Source of the DNA: Synergistaceae bacterium
GTDB taxonomy: Bacteria; Synergistota; Synergistia; Synergistales; Aminobacteriaceae
Assembly (NCBI GenBank): GCA_017394925.1
Contig: JAFPWQ010000066.1
Coordinates: forward strand, 1-9,614
Reading direction: 5' to 3'
Length of the DNA stretch: 9,614 nt
Shown here: one piece after another, positions 6,729-9,614 of the stretch
Position numbering within the stretch: position 1 is the stretch's first letter
Layout: every line of letters begins with the position of its first letter
Translations under genes and position numbers: made by a program
Notes under the pieces: model-generated
The model's database searches: none
What the model saw: only the letters and a program-made list of their open reading frames with translations
Told to the model about the DNA's origin: nothing

Positions 6729-7418
6729 TTAGTCCATGTAATGCTCAAACGTCATTGAGATTATCTTATCATCACTGAACGTAAATTCTATGCTTTCAAG
6801 GTCTGTTACGCTGTAGCTTAATGAATCTTCTTTTTCTGATTCAGGCTTTCCCATTGTATCAATCACCATCTGTTTTGAATCTCCCACATAAATATCTCCG
6901 AAACCGTAATTTGAATTCGTTACTTTTATACTTCTGATTGAACCTTCAACATAGTACAGCTCGCATCCATCATACTGCAATGTTTCTCCTTTGAGATTCT
7001 CATTGGCAGGCTCAAAGTAAAATTTCTCGGTCTTTGTTCTTTCAGGCTTGCCTAAAAGTACTCGCGCCTTCTCTGGATTTATTCCGAATGTCTGCATCAT
7101 CTTTACTTTTACGGCATATACACTCTTCGGGACATTATCAAACTCGTATATATCTATATATTTTCCTGATACCCATGCTTCGCCTTCGTCCGCTGGATTC
7201 TCTATCCTGTACCATTTTTCGCCGTTATGACGCTTTTCGCCTAAGACTATTACGTCATTGTATTCATGAATGCGCCCGAGTATATTTGAATCAGTGCCGG
7301 GTTCATCACGGTATCTCACGTAATTAGCCGTACACATTCCGATTGCTGGATATTCACGGCTTAATGCTGTACCTGAACACATAATCACTAACATTAATGC
7401 AAGTATTATTCTCTTCAT
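6729..7418 (-). CDS. Exported SH3b-domain protein with two BamE-like repeats
   Basis: 229 residues. Residues 1-20 are a signal peptide (MKR, hydrophobic core, probable cleavage after ALS); the only Cys in the core lacks a lipobox, so a periplasmic rather than lipid-anchored product is expected. Residues 27-88 look like a bacterial SH3 domain: YVRYRDEPG, then ILGRI, VIVLGE, a W/Y core (EKWYRIE) and the closing WVSGKYI. Such domains usually bind peptidoglycan or cell-wall peptides. The C-terminal half has an internal duplication: a helix ending in LLGKPE (GKPE at 123-126) and one ending in TMGKPE (GKPE at 190-193), each followed by beta strands finishing SIRSIKV and KIISMTF. This layout resembles the SmpA/OmlA/BamE fold, but that call is structural guesswork. 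AAAGGAG upstream of ATG 7418 supports the start. It sits between the coiled-coil protein gene and the ABC ATPase gene, which suggests an envelope role. Confidence 0.78.
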   Translation of the reverse strand: MKRIILALMLVIMCSGTALSREYPAIGMCTANYVRYRDEPGTDSNILGRIHEYNDVIVLGEKRHNGEKWYRIENPADEGEAWVSGKYIDIYEFDNVPKSVYAVKVKMMQTFGINPEKARVLLGKPERTKTEKFYFEPANENLKGETLQYDGCELYYVEGSIRSIKVTNSNYGFGDIYVGDSKQMVIDTMGKPESEKEDSLSYSVTDLESIEFTFSDDKIISMTFEHYMD

Positions 7419-7439
7419 GATAATTTCTCCTTTTAATGA

Positions 7440-7979
7440 TTACTGAGATTTAGAACTTAGTTTAGCATCAATAAGTCTTTCAACGTCTTCAAGAGTAAAC
7501 GCAGGTTTATGAGCTTCTCGCCTGTTAGCTTCCCTCCGCTGAAAGAATTTCTGTATGTTCGGTAAGCCTACTATGATACCCAGAACGACCAGACCGAGAT
7601 AAATATCATTTCTTAGATCACTGACGCGGTTATCAAGGCCGTCAATGCGGGCTGACAATGATGCATTAATTCCGTCAATGCGGGCAGATAATGATGTATT
7701 AACTCCCTCAATACGTTCAGACAGAGTATCAAAGTTTCTGTTGATACGTTCTGAGAGGACAGCAACAGTCTTCGATAGTTCATTAATATCATTTCTCATG
7801 GATTTAATCTCGTTCTTTTGAGCTTGAAGTTCAGTAAGAATGAGTTCCAGCTTTGAGTTGATATTCTGCATGTGAACATCAAAGACATCTTTGCGGACGT
7901 AAATATCATCACTGGAAGCGGCACAAGCTGAAGCAGTGAAAATTAATGTGATCATCAAAGTCAGGATAAATTTTTTCAT
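7440..7979 (-). CDS. Exported hendecad coiled-coil protein with C-terminal membrane segment
   Basis: 179 residues of unknown function. Residues 1-20 are a signal peptide; cleavage by signal peptidase I near ACA/AS is more likely than lipid modification because the residue at -3 to the Cys is Ala rather than Leu/Ile/Val. Residues about 25-125 are a long coiled coil starting YVRKDVFDVHMQNINSKLE. From about 70 to 124 it becomes a run of 11-residue repeats (LSERIN RNFDT LSERIE GVNTS LSARID pattern), which implies a right-handed or weakly twisted coil. A hydrophobic stretch (LGLVVLGIIVGLPNIQKFF, about 127-145) can span a membrane and is followed by a basic tail (RREANRREAHK) and a short helix. The likely topology is an exported rod anchored by the C-terminal helix. 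AGGGAG lies 10 bases before ATG 7979. The SH3b protein gene follows 21 bases downstream. Confidence 0.75.
   Translation of the reverse strand: MKKFILTLMITLIFTASACAASSDDIYVRKDVFDVHMQNINSKLELILTELQAQKNEIKSMRNDINELSKTVAVLSERINRNFDTLSERIEGVNTSLSARIDGINASLSARIDGLDNRVSDLRNDIYLGLVVLGIIVGLPNIQKFFQRREANRREAHKPAFTLEDVERLIDAKLSSKSQ
7641..7772 (-). repeat. Four 33-bp tandem repeats encoding hendecads
   Basis: Units at 7641-7673, 7674-7706, 7707-7739 and 7740-7772, all inside the coiled-coil gene. The first two are the most alike (both start GTCAATGCGGGC and share AATGATG.ATTAA.TCC); the other two have diverged. Each unit is exactly 11 codons, so gain or loss of units keeps the frame. This suggests growth of the coil by unequal recombination or slippage. 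Confidence 0.75.
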
Positions 7980-8038
7980 GCGTTAAAATCTCCCTTCGTC
8001 TTTCATCAGGGATATTATGACACAGCTTTATGTTATTT

Positions 8039-8587
8039 CTATGCGCCCATGAATATATGCTTTATGTCTTCAATGTTGAATGATAATAATGACTTCTCTT
8101 TATGCCATGTTTTACACGTTACAGTCTCAATGAATTTCATGAAAGCGTCTGCATCGCTCAATGTCTCACGGTCAATCATGCATACACTATCACGGGACAT
8201 GAATATATACAGGTAATGTGAATCATAAATCAGTCTTGAAATCTTATCGTATGAAATGTTCATGCTGCCTTCACCAGAGACATTAAAATATCCATCGTGA
8301 AAGTCATAATGCATTTCAGGAAAATTATTATGCCTTGACTGAATCACTTTATCGGCTCTGACCTGCGCGGGGAAATCTGTACTTGAGACTAACCATGTCC
8401 CGGATAATAATAAAATCCCCCTCAGCCATAATGACAGAGGGAGAAAAAGAGCAATTGCAATTAACACAAAGCCAATGATGAAACGCGTTATTATTCTCAG
8501 CTTGTCATAGGCGTAATACTGCGTCCTGTACAACTGCTCTATTGTATGTGCATCATGATGAATCGATGCTGAATATTTACTCTTCAT
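8039..8587 (-). CDS. YcxB-like two-helix membrane protein
   Basis: 182 residues, no signal peptide. A short cytoplasmic N-terminus leads to two close hydrophobic helices (about 33-50 and 53-69, separated by a short SLWLR turn). Then comes a soluble C-terminal domain with strands reading YDFHDGYFNVSG, ISYDKISRLIYDSHYLYIFMS and a final DADAFMKFIE helix. This two-helix plus beta-domain layout, with the I.YDKI..L...  ..LYIF pattern, fits the YcxB-like family, whose function is not established. Its ATG directly abuts the TGA of the GH31 gene (TGAATG), with no clear Shine-Dalgarno of its own beyond weak purine-rich sequence, so translation is probably coupled to the upstream gene. A 59-base gap separates it from the coiled-coil gene downstream. 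Confidence 0.72.
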   Translation of the reverse strand: MKSKYSASIHHDAHTIEQLYRTQYYAYDKLRIITRFIIGFVLIAIALFLPLSLWLRGILLLSGTWLVSSTDFPAQVRADKVIQSRHNNFPEMHYDFHDGYFNVSGEGSMNISYDKISRLIYDSHYLYIFMSRDSVCMIDRETLSDADAFMKFIETVTCKTWHKEKSLLSFNIEDIKHIFMGA

Positions 8588-9614
8588 TCATTCATCTTCG
8601 GTCATGCCAATTAAATCAAACTTTTCTGTTGAGACTATAACGTCAAAATTTTTGCTCTCAGGCATATTGAATTTAATCATTATGCTTCTGTCTGCAGCTT
8701 CGTAATACCAGCCTTCATTTGACGCATCATAATAATCTCTTACGATAAAACGTTCTATCCTTCTGCCGTCAACGCTCACCCAGAATGCACCCTTTGACTT
8801 TGAGATTAGCTTTATGGTCAGTCTCTCAAGTGATGATTGATATTCGCCCTCACGAGTGAATGATATTACTTTGCGGTCGCCTGAATGAACTTCAATTCGC
8901 ATTCTTGAACTTATGCCGCGCTTATAGTCCTCAGTGTGGCCGTCATCATCATAGAATGTGCATGAAGAATCAGAATCACATGCGATAATCATATCAAGCT
9001 GTCTAAGAGTATCACTCAGAATGCGTTTAACGTCATCACTCGTGAAGAATATTGCATTACCGCGCAAGAACATGGGTATACTCGAAAGATTAACGGGTAT
9101 GCTTATGGTCTGACCTCCTGCATAACATTTAAAGTTATCGTTCATGCCGTACCAGTTCACACCCGAAGGAAGATATAACGTTCTTTCTTTTGCGTCAGGC
9201 TCAAGGACATTCGCAACAAGCACTGACTGACCATACATGAAAGTTAATGACTTATCACGATAGCATTCAATATCATTCGGGAATTCCATGAACAGCGGAC
9301 GCATTACCGGAAGACCTGTAACATTTGCCTCATGTATGAGTGAATATATATACGGGAGCATTCTGTAACGCAGAGCAAAAGCCTCACGGACGAGTTCAAT
9401 ATTATCTTCATACATGAATGGCTGTGTTACTGTGTTATCATCATTGGCTGAATTAATCACGAAACGCGGCTGAAATATCCCGTTCTGAATCCAACGCAAT
9501 AATAATTCTGAATCTGGTGCATGGCCTGCAAAGCCTCCTATATCAGAGCCCATGTTCGCACAGCCCGATATACCCATGCCCATAATCGTAGCTACGTTGA
9601 ATTTTAACGTCCTC
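8588..9614 (-). CDS. Glycoside hydrolase family 31 alpha-glycosidase, C-terminal part (runs off right edge)
   Basis: About 341 residues are visible. The reading frame stays open to the window edge upstream of ATG 9583 (RTLKFNVATI before it), and that stretch matches the GH31 barrel core, so 9583 is not the true start. GSDIGGF (12-18 from ATG 9583), RWIQNGIFQPRF, the TVTQPFMYED loop and the FALRYRMLPYIYSL helix are typical of GH31 alpha-glucosidases and alpha-xylosidases. Next comes the proximal C-terminal beta domain (YLPSGVNWYGM, then SIPMFLRGNAIFF) and a distal domain with FYDDDGHTEDYKRG. The catalytic nucleophile Asp and the acid/base Asp are expected upstream, outside the window, so activity cannot be judged here. 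No signal peptide information is available. It hydrolyses alpha-glycosidic bonds at the non-reducing end by family knowledge; the exact sugar is unknown. The stop overlaps no base with the next ATG but abuts it. Confidence 0.9.
   Translation of the reverse strand, partial: RTLKFNVATIMGMGISGCANMGSDIGGFAGHAPDSELLLRWIQNGIFQPRFVINSANDDNTVTQPFMYEDNIELVREAFALRYRMLPYIYSLIHEANVTGLPVMRPLFMEFPNDIECYRDKSLTFMYGQSVLVANVLEPDAKERTLYLPSGVNWYGMNDNFKCYAGGQTISIPVNLSSIPMFLRGNAIFFTSDDVKRILSDTLRQLDMIIACDSDSSCTFYDDDGHTEDYKRGISSRMRIEVHSGDRKVISFTREGEYQSSLERLTIKLISKSKGAFWVSVDGRRIERFIVRDYYDASNEGWYYEAADRSIMIKFNMPESKNFDVIVSTEKFDLIGMTEDE

Noticed and set aside
7917..7930. Lipobox in the coiled-coil protein (TASAC)
   Set aside because: The residue three before the Cys is Ala rather than Leu/Val/Ile, and a signal peptidase I site (ACA) fits as well or better.
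7980..8038. Possible promoter or hairpin in the 59-base gap before the coiled-coil gene
   Set aside because: A CATAAT-like -10 is present on the minus strand but has no acceptable -35, and the CCCT/AGGG pairing is only four bases.

Overview
The window most likely comes from a gut- or rumen-type member of the Synergistota. The main clue is the C-terminus of the large surface protein (gene ending at 4646): a Gly/Ser-rich linker, then GGGCDAGFG, a short hydrophobic helix and RRKD. This matches the Synerg-CTERM sorting signal known from that phylum. Moderate GC content, many exported proteins and a small exported coiled-coil protein fit this placement, but there is no rRNA or other marker gene to prove it.

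Layout. Positions 1-200 (minus) hold the N-terminal part of ctsR, the class III heat-shock repressor, running off the left edge. Positions 201-393 are a divergent control region. It carries a CtsR-operator-like direct repeat facing ctsR and a good sigma-70-type promoter plus a strong ribosome binding site facing right. Positions 394-4646 (plus) encode one very large exported protein (about 1417 residues if intact), with a signal peptide, FG-GAP/VCBS-like beta-propeller motifs, an unusual central region with a Gly-rich hydrophobic segment, a CARDB-like domain and the Synerg-CTERM tail. A one-base frame disruption near 2220-2226 splits it into two open frames. A bidirectional terminator at 4674-4699 separates it from the convergent minus-strand genes.

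Positions 4721-9614 (all minus, read right to left) hold the C-terminal part of a GH31 alpha-glycosidase and, abutting it, a YcxB-like membrane protein. After a 59-base gap come an exported hendecad coiled-coil protein, an exported SH3b protein with two BamE-like repeats, a MacB/LolD-type ABC ATPase without its permease, and a glutamate-synthase-small-chain-type flavoprotein oxidoreductase without a large subunit nearby. Gaps of 21 to 32 bases in the last four suggest one transcript ending at the shared terminator. The cargo is mixed: envelope and export functions together with carbohydrate and redox metabolism. I see no mobile element, CRISPR array, tRNA or rRNA.

I did not find a clearly new defence or biosynthetic system. 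The points most worth a second look are the frame-disrupted Synerg-CTERM protein with its unassigned central region, the CtsR-type operator, the permease-less ABC ATPase beside two exported proteins of unknown role, and the 33-bp repeats encoding hendecads.
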